19,970 nt of DNA from Firmicutes bacterium CAG:882 (GCA_000435595.1 FR895372.1:1-19970); one strand, 5' to 3'; positions 1 through 7,589 are shown, counted from the stretch's first letter. Numbers and translations are program-made. The notes: generated by a model from the sequence alone, not told the origin.

Positions 1-9
1 TTTCCGTAA

Positions 10-14
10 CCTCC
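10..14 (-). promoter_or_regulatory. Ribosome binding site of an off-window gene
   Basis: On the minus strand a perfect GGAGG is followed by nine bases up to the window edge. It sits 25 bases downstream of a good -10 box (39-44). A minus-strand start codon is therefore expected at or just beyond the left edge. The gene itself is not visible. Confidence 0.55.
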
Positions 15-38
15 ATGATAATTTTAAAATAATAGATT

Positions 39-67
39 ACTATAACATAGGCAGCATATTTTGTAAA
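39..67 (-). promoter_or_regulatory. Sigma-A type promoter for the next gene to the left
   Basis: Read on the minus strand, a -35 TTTACA (67-62) is separated by exactly 17 bp from a -10 TATAGT (44-39). It lies downstream of the transporter terminator and upstream of a GGAGG site at 14-10. This arrangement supports independent transcription of a gene starting outside the window. The -35 box lies inside one arm of the inverted repeat at 57-94, so the promoter is probably regulated. Confidence 0.6.
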
Positions 68-94
68 TGCATATTTTGAACGCTTTACAAAATA
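57..94. repeat. 11-bp inverted repeat overlapping the -35 box; operator candidate
   Basis: TATTTTGTAAA at 57-67 is matched by its exact reverse complement at 84-94, with 16 bases between. The sequence GCATATTTTG also occurs twice as a direct repeat (54-63 and 69-78), so three copies of the TATTTTG core are clustered. One arm overlaps the -35 hexamer of the promoter at 39-67, which fits a repressor or activator site, possibly of LacI type. The regulator is unknown. The right arm is the same DNA as the poor U-tract after the terminator, so part of the symmetry may be incidental. Confidence 0.45.
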
Positions 95-121
95 AGAGGG
101 TATCCATATGGACACCCTCTT
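84..121 (-). terminator. Rho-independent terminator of the ABC importer operon
   Basis: The stem-loop covers 94-121. In the minus-strand RNA the arms AAGAGGGU and ACCCUCUU pair fully, and the stem continues through one G-U wobble and UCCA/UGGA around a UA centre. AUUUUGU follows. The hairpin begins 24 bases after the stop codon of the binding-protein gene. The U-tract is short, but stem length and position make a terminator the best reading. Confidence 0.8.
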
Positions 122-144
122 CCGGTTTCAGAATAAATCTTAAA

Positions 145-1461
145 TTACTTCTGAAGAATATCGTTAACTGCCTTTACTAAAGCATCAAGTGTAGTCTGAG
201 CATCAGCCTCATTGAGAATCTGTTCCTCTAATGTGTTGTTGACAGCGGTCATTACATCATAGCTTCCCTCAAATGCAGGCTGGCTTATGAAGTAATCGGC
301 CTGTGAGTAAGCTGCTACTGATGTAGGGTCAGTTGCCATGAACTGCTGATATGTCTCGGACTCATAAGCGGATGTTCTTACAGGAAGGTAGCCTGTTGTC
401 ATAGCCCACTCTGTTGTATTCTCAGCACTTGTTAAGAACTTGAGGTACTCCCAAGCTGCCTTCTGCTTGTTGGTATCCTTTGAGAACATAACGATGTTAG
501 TACCTGCTGCGTTAGCTGCCATCTCTGTATTGCTTACAAGTGGAGCAACACCAAGCTCCCAGCCATCGGCTGTGATGTAGGAAGCACCTGTTGATGAACC
601 AACGTAGGAAGCGATTAACTGGTTGCTGATTACGTTGGAGAAGTACTTATCCTCACCAACAAGACGTGCATAACCGTTGTTGTAAAGGTTCATGATGAAC
701 TCTACAGTCTCAAGACCCTTCTCATTGTCGAATAAGGCACCGTTCTCATCAATGTAACCGCATCCGTTCTGGGCAAGCATAGCCTGGAACATTCCGGCAA
801 GGTCATCCCAGCCGATAGTCTCTATGCCCTTCTCCTCCTTGATTATCTTAGCCTGCTCAAGAAGCTCATTCCAGGTAAGAGGAGCTGTTAAGTCAAGCTC
901 ATCGAACATAGTCTTGTTATAGAAAAGAACATAAGTACTCTTGTTGAATGGAACACCGCTGATAAATCCGAACTGGCTGTTCTCATCTCTGTAACCGGCT
1001 ACGATGTCATCCCAGTTGTCAAAATCATTAGCTACGAAATCGTCAAGGTGAACAAGCTTATCTGAGTAAGCTGATAACCAGTTATTGTATGCCTGTGCAA
1101 GATCAGGAAGTGTGTCAGCAGCAGCGTTAGCTGTAAGCTTGGAGCTTAAATCACTGTACTTACCCTGATTTGTAAGGTTAACTGTGATACCATACTCATT
1201 TGTCTCATTGAACTTGTTAGTGAGAGCTGTGAGTTCTTCCTCCTGCTTGTTGTTCATTGCATGCCAAAACTCGATTGTACAAGCCTCAATGCCTGTATTA
1301 GCCGGTGTCTCACCATTTGATGCAGCTTCTGTGGTTGTTGTCTCATTCTGTGATGCAGCAGTTGTAGTTGTTGTGTCATTGCCGCTCTTGTTACATCCGG
1401 TAAGTGTTCCGAATGCCATTGTCGCTGTAAGTGCTACAGCAAGTGCTTTCTTGAGTTTCAT
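145..1461 (-). CDS. UgpB-like ABC importer substrate-binding lipoprotein
   Basis: This is the extracytoplasmic ligand-capture subunit of the importer encoded just upstream (438 aa, usual size for family 1 solute-binding proteins). Residues 1-23 form a lipoprotein signal peptide: basic start, hydrophobic stretch and lipobox LTGC with the lipidated Cys at 23. A Thr/Ser/Asn-rich linker follows to about residue 55. The mature part resembles glycerol-3-phosphate binding protein UgpB: it has the IEFWHAM strand, the PFNKSTYVLFYNKTMFD segment and the C-terminal TTGYLPVRTSAYE segment. The equivalents of some UgpB ligand contacts seem changed, so the substrate could be a sugar, a glycerophosphodiester or something else. 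A good SD (AAGGAG) precedes the ATG. It is the last gene of the operon and has its own promoter candidate at 1531-1560, fitting the usual need for excess binding protein. Confidence 0.9.
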   Translation of the reverse strand: MKLKKALAVALTATMAFGTLTGCNKSGNDTTTTTAASQNETTTTEAASNGETPANTGIEACTIEFWHAMNNKQEEELTALTNKFNETNEYGITVNLTNQGKYSDLSSKLTANAAADTLPDLAQAYNNWLSAYSDKLVHLDDFVANDFDNWDDIVAGYRDENSQFGFISGVPFNKSTYVLFYNKTMFDELDLTAPLTWNELLEQAKIIKEEKGIETIGWDDLAGMFQAMLAQNGCGYIDENGALFDNEKGLETVEFIMNLYNNGYARLVGEDKYFSNVISNQLIASYVGSSTGASYITADGWELGVAPLVSNTEMAANAAGTNIVMFSKDTNKQKAAWEYLKFLTSAENTTEWAMTTGYLPVRTSAYESETYQQFMATDPTSVAAYSQADYFISQPAFEGSYDVMTAVNNTLEEQILNEADAQTTLDALVKAVNDILQK

Positions 1462-1521
1462 TTCTTTTTCTCTCCTTTTTGTGTCTGAGCAGAAAATGCT
1501 CTGCCCAATCTATTGCTTTCA

Positions 1522-1560
1522 CAGGTAGTTATGGTACTACCCGGAGCAATCATTTGTCAA
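1522..1560 (-). promoter_or_regulatory. Internal promoter with palindrome before the binding-protein gene
   Basis: On the minus strand, TTGACA (1560-1555) is followed after 18 bp by TACCAT (1536-1531). A 6-bp inverted repeat GGTAGT/ACTACC with a 6-base centre (1524-1541) covers the -10 and the expected start; it extends to 8 bp in RNA with one G-U pair. It can be read as an operator or as a 5'-end hairpin that stabilises the mRNA. A second small hairpin (GAGCA/TGCTC, 1487-1501) lies just before the SD. The gap between permease and binding-protein genes (1462-1617) holds nothing else I can support. Confidence 0.5.
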
Positions 1561-1617
1561 TACAATATGAGTAAAATTAAATTATGATTTGCGTAAAATA
1601 AGCTCGATAGTTGTTTT

Positions 1618-2457
1618 TTAACTTTTGAGTCCACTCTGTGTTACACCCTCAATGATATACTTTCTTAAGAAGAGGTATACTATGATGATAGGCATAACCA
1701 TGATTGTCGATGCTGCCATGATAAGCTCATAGCTTGAACCTGCTTCTGTCTGGAAACGCACAAGACCGTTGGAGATTACTCTCATGTTGGTATTGTTTGT
1801 TACAAGCAATGGCCAGAGGAAGGAATTCCAGCATCCGATAATGTTAAGTATTGCTATGGTTGTTATGGCACTCTTGTTCATAGGCACCATAATCTTCATC
1901 ATATACTTAAAGTCGCTGCACTTGTCAACCTTCGCCGCAAGATATAACGACTCAGGCACCTGCGAGAAGAACTGTGTCAGCAGGTAGATGTAGAATACAT
2001 TTGACATGTACGGAACAATCATAGCCTGATATGTGTCAATCCACTTTAACTTTGTTATTGTGATAAAGTTGGTGATGATTAACATCTCGCCCGGTATCAT
2101 GAGCGTTGCAAGGAAAAGAGAGAACACAAGCTTTTTTCCCGGAAAGTTAAGTCTTGAAAAAGCAAATGCCGAAAGTATCGCCGTTGCAAGTACACCGATT
2201 GTCGAGAAAATCGTGACAATAATCGTGTTCAGGAAGTATCTCGGGAACGGTGCAGCCTTCCATGCCTCAGCGTAGTTAGACCACTGCGGCGATGACGGAA
2301 GTATGGTCGGCGGAATTGATATGATCTCGGCAGGTGTCTTAAGTGATGAGAATATCATCCATAGGAATGGCATAAGTGTAAACAATGCTCCGAGAATGAG
2401 GATGGCATACTTTAACACCGTCGATATGATATTAAATATTTTTCTCTTCTTACTCAT
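1618..2457 (-). CDS. ABC importer permease, MalG/UgpE type
   Basis: This is the second membrane subunit of the binding-protein-dependent importer (279 aa, usual for the MalG/UgpE class). It has a basic N-terminus, TM1 near residues 14-36, then further hydrophobic helices to about 265, consistent with six TMs. The cytoplasmic EAA loop that docks on the ATPase is visible as YLAAKVDKCSDFKYMMKIMV at about residues 171-190. The MalG-class feature of a short C-terminal tail (VTQSGLKS) is present. The ATG has GGAGG six bases upstream and lies 10 bp after the other permease gene, so the two are co-transcribed. Family assignment is secure; substrate is not. Confidence 0.93.
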   Translation of the reverse strand: MSKKRKIFNIISTVLKYAILILGALFTLMPFLWMIFSSLKTPAEIISIPPTILPSSPQWSNYAEAWKAAPFPRYFLNTIIVTIFSTIGVLATAILSAFAFSRLNFPGKKLVFSLFLATLMIPGEMLIITNFITITKLKWIDTYQAMIVPYMSNVFYIYLLTQFFSQVPESLYLAAKVDKCSDFKYMMKIMVPMNKSAITTIAILNIIGCWNSFLWPLLVTNNTNMRVISNGLVRFQTEAGSSYELIMAASTIMVMPIIIVYLFLRKYIIEGVTQSGLKS

Positions 2458-2467
2458 ATTCTGCCTC

Positions 2468-3334
2468 CTACTTTCTTCTTCCGACTATTCTCTGAACTAC
2501 CGTGAGCACGAGAATAATGAGGAATAATATAACCGCTGCTGCGGATGCAAGTCCGTAGTTGTAGCTGTTATAGAACTTATCGTAAATATAGTATACAACG
2601 GTAACTGCACTGTTGGCAGGACCGGCCTTGCCGCCAAAGAGTGAGAATACTTCATTATATACCTTGAATGCACTGATGAAGCCCATGATAAATGCATAAG
2701 AAATCATAGGTGCTATTCTCGGTACGGTAATTTTCCAGAATACCCTCCACTTCGGAGTTGAGTCAACTCTTGCAGCATTGTAGAGATCCTTTGAGATAGT
2801 CTGAAGACCCGCAAGGAATATCAGAATATCGAAGGCCATACTCTTCCATACACTGAATATGATAAGTGACGGAAGTGCGTACTTAGGCTTGTTAAGCCAC
2901 TGAACCTTCTCAATGCCGAACCAGCTTAAGATATAATTGAGCAGACCGTAATTACTGTTGAATATCCAGCTCCATACAAGACCGATAGCGATAACGCTGG
3001 TAACATACGGAAGAAAATATATGGTCTGGAATAAGCCCTGAAACTTAATGTTGCTGTTTAAGAGTACCGCAATAAGAAGTGATAAGGCGATAGAACAAGG
3101 AACAACGAAAATTACATAGATGCTTGTATTCCTGAGTGCCTTAATAAATACCTTATCACCGAAAAGATCCCTGTAATTTCCAAGACCGATTCTGCTGTAC
3201 TCGCCGCTTATCATGTTGTAATCCTCATAAAAGCTCATGAGGAAGGCTCTAACAAGAGGATAAGCCGTAAATAAAAGAATGATTATCAATGCGGGCATCA
3301 GATAAAGATAGCCCTTCATGCTCTTTTTTTCCAT
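2468..3334 (-). CDS. ABC importer permease, MalF/UgpA type
   Basis: This is the first membrane subunit of the importer (288 aa, as in UgpA and other short MalF-class permeases). Hydrophobic helices start at residues 9-31 (LYLMPALIIILLFTAYPLV) and repeat through to about residue 282. The EAA loop is YNAARVDSTPKWRVFWKITV, about residues 184-203, with the conserved D and the trailing VP. The C-terminus VVQRIVGRRK is basic, as expected for a cytoplasmic end. SD GGAGAGG lies before the ATG; the gene starts 17 bp after the ATPase gene. It should form a heterodimer with the 1618-2457 product. Confidence 0.93.
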   Translation of the reverse strand: MEKKSMKGYLYLMPALIIILLFTAYPLVRAFLMSFYEDYNMISGEYSRIGLGNYRDLFGDKVFIKALRNTSIYVIFVVPCSIALSLLIAVLLNSNIKFQGLFQTIYFLPYVTSVIAIGLVWSWIFNSNYGLLNYILSWFGIEKVQWLNKPKYALPSLIIFSVWKSMAFDILIFLAGLQTISKDLYNAARVDSTPKWRVFWKITVPRIAPMISYAFIMGFISAFKVYNEVFSLFGGKAGPANSAVTVVYYIYDKFYNSYNYGLASAAAVILFLIILVLTVVQRIVGRRK

Positions 3335-3351
3335 AGTCAGCCTCTCCCGAA

Positions 3352-4395
3352 TTAAAATTTGCCTACGCTCTTCTCATCACTGCCGAATATCATAATCTGA
3401 TTCTTACGTGCACGGATGTTGAACTCATCGCCTTCTTTAATTGAAAGGTCTGAATGAACAAGTATTCTGAGCTCAGTGTCACCGATTGAGAAATGGATGA
3501 GAAGGTCACGTCCCGTCATGCGGACATGTGTAGCCTTAACCGTAATTCCATCCTCTGCAATCTCGAAGGATTCAGGACGAATACCTGCCGTGTAGCTGCC
3601 GTCAGCGAGTTCACAGCCAGAACGAAGAAGTGCTCCGTTGCAGTAGATGCTGCCGCCATTAACCTCAACAGAGAATGTGTTGACCTGCGGCATTCCGAGA
3701 AACTGTGCCACAAAAAGGTTGTCAGGATTAAGATACATAGCCTGCGGAACCTCATACTGCTGCACAATACCACTCTTCATTACTGCGATTCTGTCAGAGA
3801 TGCTCATTGCCTCCTCCTGATCATGTGTAACGAAGATCGTTGTAATCTTAACTTCCTGCTGAATCCTTCTGATTTCCTCTCTTGTCTCGATACGAAGCTT
3901 GGCATCAAGATTAGAAAGAGGCTCATCAAGCAGGAGAACCTCAGGCTTCTTTACAAGGGCTCTTGCGATGGCAACACGCTGCTGCTGTCCGCCTGATAAA
4001 GCCTTAGGCTTACGCTTCATAAGTCCGTCGAGCTGTACAAGCTTAGCCATCTCGTTAGCGCGCTCCCTTGCCTCTGCCTTCTTAACCTTACGGTTGATGA
4101 GCGGAAACATAATGTTCTCCTCAACAGTCATATGCGGATATAACGCATAGTTCTGGAACACAAGACCAATCTCTCTGTCCTCCGGAGCAACCTTAGTCAC
4201 GTCCTTATCTCCAAAATAAATGCTTCCGGATGTAGGGTCTGAGAGACCCGCAAGCATAAAAAGTGTTGTGGACTTTCCACATCCTGACGGTCCTAACAGA
4301 CCAACCAGCTCGCCATCGGCTATATGAAGATTCATGTTATCAACAGCCTTAAAATCGCCATAAGCCTTTGTCAGATTTTCAATTCTGATATCCAT
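3352..4395 (-). CDS. ABC importer ATPase, UgpC/MsmX/MalK type
   Basis: This subunit hydrolyses ATP to drive the importer (347 aa from the chosen start). From that start, Walker A GPSGCGKST is at residues 35-43, followed by Q-loop FQNYALYPHMTVEEN, signature LSGGQQQRVA, Walker B VLLLDEP, D-loop SNLDAKLR and switch histidine in VTHDQEEA. The C-terminal third is a TOBE/OB-fold regulatory domain typical of the MalK/UgpC group. A longer reading frame extends 11 codons upstream to 4428, but has no ribosome site; ATG at 4395 gives the family N-terminus MDIRIENLTKAYG and has GAGG nine bases upstream. It is the first gene of the operon. Many Firmicutes use a shared orphan MsmX ATPase; this operon carries its own. 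Confidence 0.94.
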   Translation of the reverse strand: MDIRIENLTKAYGDFKAVDNMNLHIADGELVGLLGPSGCGKSTTLFMLAGLSDPTSGSIYFGDKDVTKVAPEDREIGLVFQNYALYPHMTVEENIMFPLINRKVKKAEARERANEMAKLVQLDGLMKRKPKALSGGQQQRVAIARALVKKPEVLLLDEPLSNLDAKLRIETREEIRRIQQEVKITTIFVTHDQEEAMSISDRIAVMKSGIVQQYEVPQAMYLNPDNLFVAQFLGMPQVNTFSVEVNGGSIYCNGALLRSGCELADGSYTAGIRPESFEIAEDGITVKATHVRMTGRDLLIHFSIGDTELRILVHSDLSIKEGDEFNIRARKNQIMIFGSDEKSVGKF

Positions 4396-4454
4396 TTGGT
4401 GGCACCTCAATTTCCATGTGTAATACATTTTTATTTTTTTGTCATATAGAATTA

Positions 4455-4483
4455 ATTATATATAATAATCATGAAAAAAACAA
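4455..4483 (-). promoter_or_regulatory. Promoter of the ABC importer operon
   Basis: On the minus strand a perfect -10 TATAAT (4460-4455) is preceded at 17 bp by a weak -35 TTGTTT (4483-4478). The -10 lies within the 12-bp AT palindrome ATTATATATAAT (4455-4466), which may be chance in this AT-rich gap. It lies between the RNase E/G stop and the ATPase start. The A7/T7 runs at 4474-4480 and 4498-4504 could pair into a weak terminator for the preceding gene, but I would not call it. Confidence 0.55.
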
Positions 4484-4502
4484 TCAGTTCCTTGCAATTT
4501 TT

Positions 4503-5723
4503 TTAAAAATTATGTGAAAATGATTCGTGAAGCGGTTTTTTTATTTTTTTTCTTGTTATTTCAACCAGCCCTAATTTTGTCATTTCAATAAAAAATGACG
4601 GTACCGAATCCTTTGAAAGCTCGGCTTTTAAGAAACTGATAAGCTCTGTATTGTTTTCGGGATTTTCCATATTTATAAAATCCACTATGATTATTCCGGA
4701 TATATTTCTGAGCTTAAGCTGACGGCATATCTGTCCGGCAGCCTCAAGATTAATCTTAAGAAAAGTTTCTTCCCTGTTTTTTTTGTTTCCATCAAATTTT
4801 CCGGTGTTAACATCAATTACGGTCAATGCCTCCGTAGGCTCAATTATGAGATATGCTCCGGATTTGAGCCATACTCTCGGATTTAAGGCATCATTTATTA
4901 TTTTTTCAAGATTATAGCATTTGTACAATGGCAGCAGTTTATCATCATACAGTGAAACTATTTTTCCTGCCGACGGGATATGTTCAACAATCGTATTAAG
5001 CAGTTCTTTATCGTCAGATATTATTCTGTCATCAGATGTGAGCTTGCCTTCCCTTATATCGCATATATACTGTTCTTCCTTTTTATAAAGACATGTAAAA
5101 GCCGGACGGCAGGTTGATTTAATGTGAATTGCTTCCTCCACACCGCTCATATATTCAGCCTCGGCAAGGACTTCACTCTCTGAGGCAGCGTAGGCAGCAG
5201 TCCTCACTACCAGGCTCATTCTGCCCTCCGCTTTTTCTATAAGAGGTCTAAGCTTGGACTGTATGTCTTTTCTGAAAGCATTATCTTTAATTTTGGCTGA
5301 GACAGCCACCTCGCCTTTACCGTCTAACGCCATTACAATATAATTGCCGGTCACGCTGATATCCGAGGTCAGCGATGGAACCTTTGTCTTTACCGCTTCC
5401 TTTGACACCTGAACAAGCATCAAATCTCCCTGACATACCTTGTCAGTATTTTTGCGGTTTAAAAAATGATGCTGTGTGTTATCCGTAAGCGAATAATAAC
5501 ATACAACATCCTTTGCAACTTCAATAAATGCTGAATTGATATTTTTTACTACATTTTGTACACGACCTATATATACGTTTCCGAGGAGGACAGCCCCCTT
5601 ATCAGCCTCACCGCCTCTGTTGCAGTCAGCGGTATCATACACATTGATAAGAGAAGGCTTGTCCTCCTCGAAGGTAACGGCCGCGATTTTGTCATTAAGT
5701 GTTGTTATAACATACTTTTTCAT
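4503..5723 (-). CDS. Ribonuclease E/G family protein lacking the zinc-link
   Basis: This is a single-strand-specific endoribonuclease family acting in rRNA maturation and mRNA decay (406 aa; E. coli RNase G is about 490). It has an S1-like domain near residues 48-120 (GNVYIGRVQNVVKNINSAFIEV), then the RNase H-like and DNase I-like catalytic regions. The metal-binding aspartates are present in TVIDVNTGK (D304) and IIIVDFINM (D348). The protein ends at RKKIKKPLHESFSHNF, just where relatives have the CPxCxGxG zinc-link that joins dimers in RNase E. No cysteine pair follows in any frame downstream. ATG at 5723 is preferred over TTG at 5726 because GGAG lies six bases before it. It starts 61 bp after the his fusion gene, so co-transcription is possible; a lone TATAAT at 5749-5754 lacks a good -35. 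Confidence 0.88.
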   Translation of the reverse strand: MKKYVITTLNDKIAAVTFEEDKPSLINVYDTADCNRGGEADKGAVLLGNVYIGRVQNVVKNINSAFIEVAKDVVCYYSLTDNTQHHFLNRKNTDKVCQGDLMLVQVSKEAVKTKVPSLTSDISVTGNYIVMALDGKGEVAVSAKIKDNAFRKDIQSKLRPLIEKAEGRMSLVVRTAAYAASESEVLAEAEYMSGVEEAIHIKSTCRPAFTCLYKKEEQYICDIREGKLTSDDRIISDDKELLNTIVEHIPSAGKIVSLYDDKLLPLYKCYNLEKIINDALNPRVWLKSGAYLIIEPTEALTVIDVNTGKFDGNKKNREETFLKINLEAAGQICRQLKLRNISGIIIVDFINMENPENNTELISFLKAELSKDSVPSFFIEMTKLGLVEITRKKIKKPLHESFSHNF

Positions 5724-5784
5724 CAATTACTCCGCGTCCTGATTTTTAATTATAAATTACACTGCCATGCTTAAAGCTAATATG

Positions 5785-6981
5785 TTACCGCTTTGAAAGC
5801 TCTGCCGTGATTTCCTCCCATGTAACACCTTTGAGTGACATGAGAACCATCACATGATATAAGAAATCCGAAATCTCATATATAATCTCTTCCGGGTCAG
5901 GGTTCTTTGCTGCGATGATAATCTCCGCTGCCTCCTCACCGCACTTTTTAAGAATCTTGTCAATGCCCTTGTCAAAAAGATAATTGGTGTATGACCCCTC
6001 CTTAGGGTGCACCTTTCTGTCCTCAATAACGGACATGACATCCTTAAATACCTTGAGAGGATTGGTCTTTGCATAATCCTTAGCCGCAAGATTCCTGTAA
6101 AAGCAGCTGTAATTTCCCGTGTGACATGCCGCTCCAAGCTGTTTTACCTTCGCTAAGAGTGTATCATTATCACAGTCAATGTCAAGTGATTTTACATATT
6201 GATAATGACCTGACGTCTCGCCCTTAACCCACTGCTCCCTGCGGCTTCTGCTGTAGTAAGTCATAAGCCCTGTCTTAAGAGTATTATCAAATGCCTCCTC
6301 ATTCATGTAGGCAAGCATTAACACCTCGTCAGTCTTATAATCCTGTACTATGACAGGTATAAGCCCGTCACCGTTGAGCTTGAATTCGGAAAACGGTATT
6401 GATGCTGTGAAGCTGACTGTCTCATAACCTTTCTCTCTCAATGAAGCCTTTATTGCATTATAATCGATATTCATGTCAGCTTTTGTCAAATAAAAGTCAG
6501 AATTTGCATAAAATCCGTCAAAATTCGAGCCAAACAGAGCTGATATGCCATTCTCCGCACATAAATCTGCAGTTTCAGTGTCAAAGTTCTCATCAGTTAC
6601 AAGAACACCTAGCTTTTCGCTTCCGAAGCGGTTGGCAACCTCTGTCATCATTGCCATATCGGCCTCGACAGCCGCATCAAGGACAGCTCTTCTTGCACCG
6701 GCATACAGATATTTTTTGACATCCTCAACTCTCTTAATGCTGCCTCCGACATTAAGCGGAAGGTCTGTCTCCCTGCCTATGTCTCTTATAACTGAGATTG
6801 CCGCATCGTGTGAAGCATCGTCGTATGATAAATCCATTATGAGAAATTCGTCTGCACCTGCAGCCTCTAGTCTTAAGCATATCTCAACAGGTGATAAGTC
6901 ATCCTGCACCTTGGTACAGCATTTTTTATCACTGTATACCTCTTTATCCTTTAAAAAGAGAACCGGAACAATTTTTTTCAT
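5785..6981 (-). CDS. hisIE: HisIE with N-terminal HisA/HisF-like domain
   Basis: HisIE carries out steps 2 and 3 of histidine synthesis: phosphoribosyl-ATP pyrophosphatase and phosphoribosyl-AMP cyclohydrolase. The HisI part (about residues 200-300) has DxDxD (D269, D271, D273) and the zinc cysteines C270, C286 and C293, spaced 16 and 7 as in the archaeal enzyme. The HisE part (about 310-398) has GEEAAE and the EISDFLYHVMVLM helix. Unusually, residues 1 to about 190 form a HisA/HisF-like half-barrel (KKIVPVLFLKD, GADEFLIMDL, LNVGGSI, RFGSEKLGVL). The position of the first catalytic Asp is F9, and the second is T129 with an Asp beside it, so isomerase or cyclase activity is unlikely. ATG at 6981 with AAAGG nine bases upstream is preferred to TTG at 6990. 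It is 23 bp after hisB. Confidence 0.93.
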   Translation of the reverse strand: MKKIVPVLFLKDKEVYSDKKCCTKVQDDLSPVEICLRLEAAGADEFLIMDLSYDDASHDAAISVIRDIGRETDLPLNVGGSIKRVEDVKKYLYAGARRAVLDAAVEADMAMMTEVANRFGSEKLGVLVTDENFDTETADLCAENGISALFGSNFDGFYANSDFYLTKADMNIDYNAIKASLREKGYETVSFTASIPFSEFKLNGDGLIPVIVQDYKTDEVLMLAYMNEEAFDNTLKTGLMTYYSRSRREQWVKGETSGHYQYVKSLDIDCDNDTLLAKVKQLGAACHTGNYSCFYRNLAAKDYAKTNPLKVFKDVMSVIEDRKVHPKEGSYTNYLFDKGIDKILKKCGEEAAEIIIAAKNPDPEEIIYEISDFLYHVMVLMSLKGVTWEEITAELSKR

Positions 6982-7004
6982 AAAATCCAACCTTTCCGCA
7001 CTAA

Positions 7005-7589
7005 TTATAATGCGCCTTTCGTCGAGAGTACATCCACAATTCGCGGATCAATTGACACTGCCTCATCAAGTGCCTTTGCAAACGCCTTGAACATGGCCTC
7101 AATTATATGATGGTTATTGTCACCGTCTATCTGCTTGATGTGAAGATTCATTCCGGCGCTGTATGACACGGCATAGAAAAATTCCCTCACCATCTCGGTA
7201 TCAAAATACCCTACCCTGTCGGTTGTGAAGCTCCCATTGAAGTTGAGATACGGTCTGCCCGAAAGGTCAATCGCACACATCACGAGGGTTTCATCCATTG
7301 GAAGAAGCATGCTTCCGTAACGACGTATTGACTTCTTATCACCCAAAGCCTGCTTGACTGCCTCACCTAAGACAATTCCTGTATCTTCTATAGTGTGATG
7401 ACAGTCAACTATCAGATCGCCCTTTACATTTACGTTCAAATCAAAAAATCCGTGCTTTGCAAAGCTCTTAAGCATATGGTCGAAGAAGCCTATTCCCGTG
7501 TTCACACTTGACATTCCGCTTCCGTCAAGGTTGAGTGTCATTGTAATGTCTGTCTCTGAAGTTTTTCTTGTAATTGATGCAGTTCTCAA
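7005..7589 (-). CDS. hisB: Imidazoleglycerol-phosphate dehydratase
   Basis: This manganese enzyme dehydrates imidazoleglycerol phosphate to imidazoleacetol phosphate. It is monofunctional (194 aa), with no phosphatase domain. Family hallmarks are GIGFFDHML, the first His cluster DCHHTIEDTG and the second DGDNNHHIIEAMFKAFAKAL. The start is unusual: there is no in-frame ATG. A GTG at 7598 is possible but its SD is almost touching; TTG at 7589 gives the usual family beginning (M)RTASITRKTSETDI and has GGTGG five bases upstream. I chose the TTG. It follows hisD by a gap of about 17 bp and is translated from the same mRNA. Confidence 0.95.
   Translation of the reverse strand: MRTASITRKTSETDITMTLNLDGSGMSSVNTGIGFFDHMLKSFAKHGFFDLNVNVKGDLIVDCHHTIEDTGIVLGEAVKQALGDKKSIRRYGSMLLPMDETLVMCAIDLSGRPYLNFNGSFTTDRVGYFDTEMVREFFYAVSYSAGMNLHIKQIDGDNNHHIIEAMFKAFAKALDEAVSIDPRIVDVLSTKGAL

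Noticed and set aside
88..121. Catabolite (CcpA cre) site near the terminator
   Set aside because: The minus-strand TGTAAAGCGTTCA resembles a cre box, but the central CG spacing and symmetry do not fit the consensus.
1184..1528. 114-aa plus-strand frame with hydrophobic stretches
   Set aside because: The hydrophobic run is the reverse of the Thr/Ala/Asn-rich linker and signal region of the binding protein, not a real membrane protein.
3493..3996. 167-aa plus-strand open frame
   Set aside because: It is the mirror of the well-supported ABC ATPase gene, cysteine-rich in the way shadow translations often are.
4474..4504. A7/T7 pair as terminator after the RNase E/G gene
   Set aside because: The pairing is almost all A-U with mismatches, and it overlaps the importer promoter; too weak to call.
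6545..7090. 181-aa plus-strand open frame
   Set aside because: It lies antisense to the HisIE fusion and hisB, crosses their boundary, lacks a recognisable domain and has no ribosome site.
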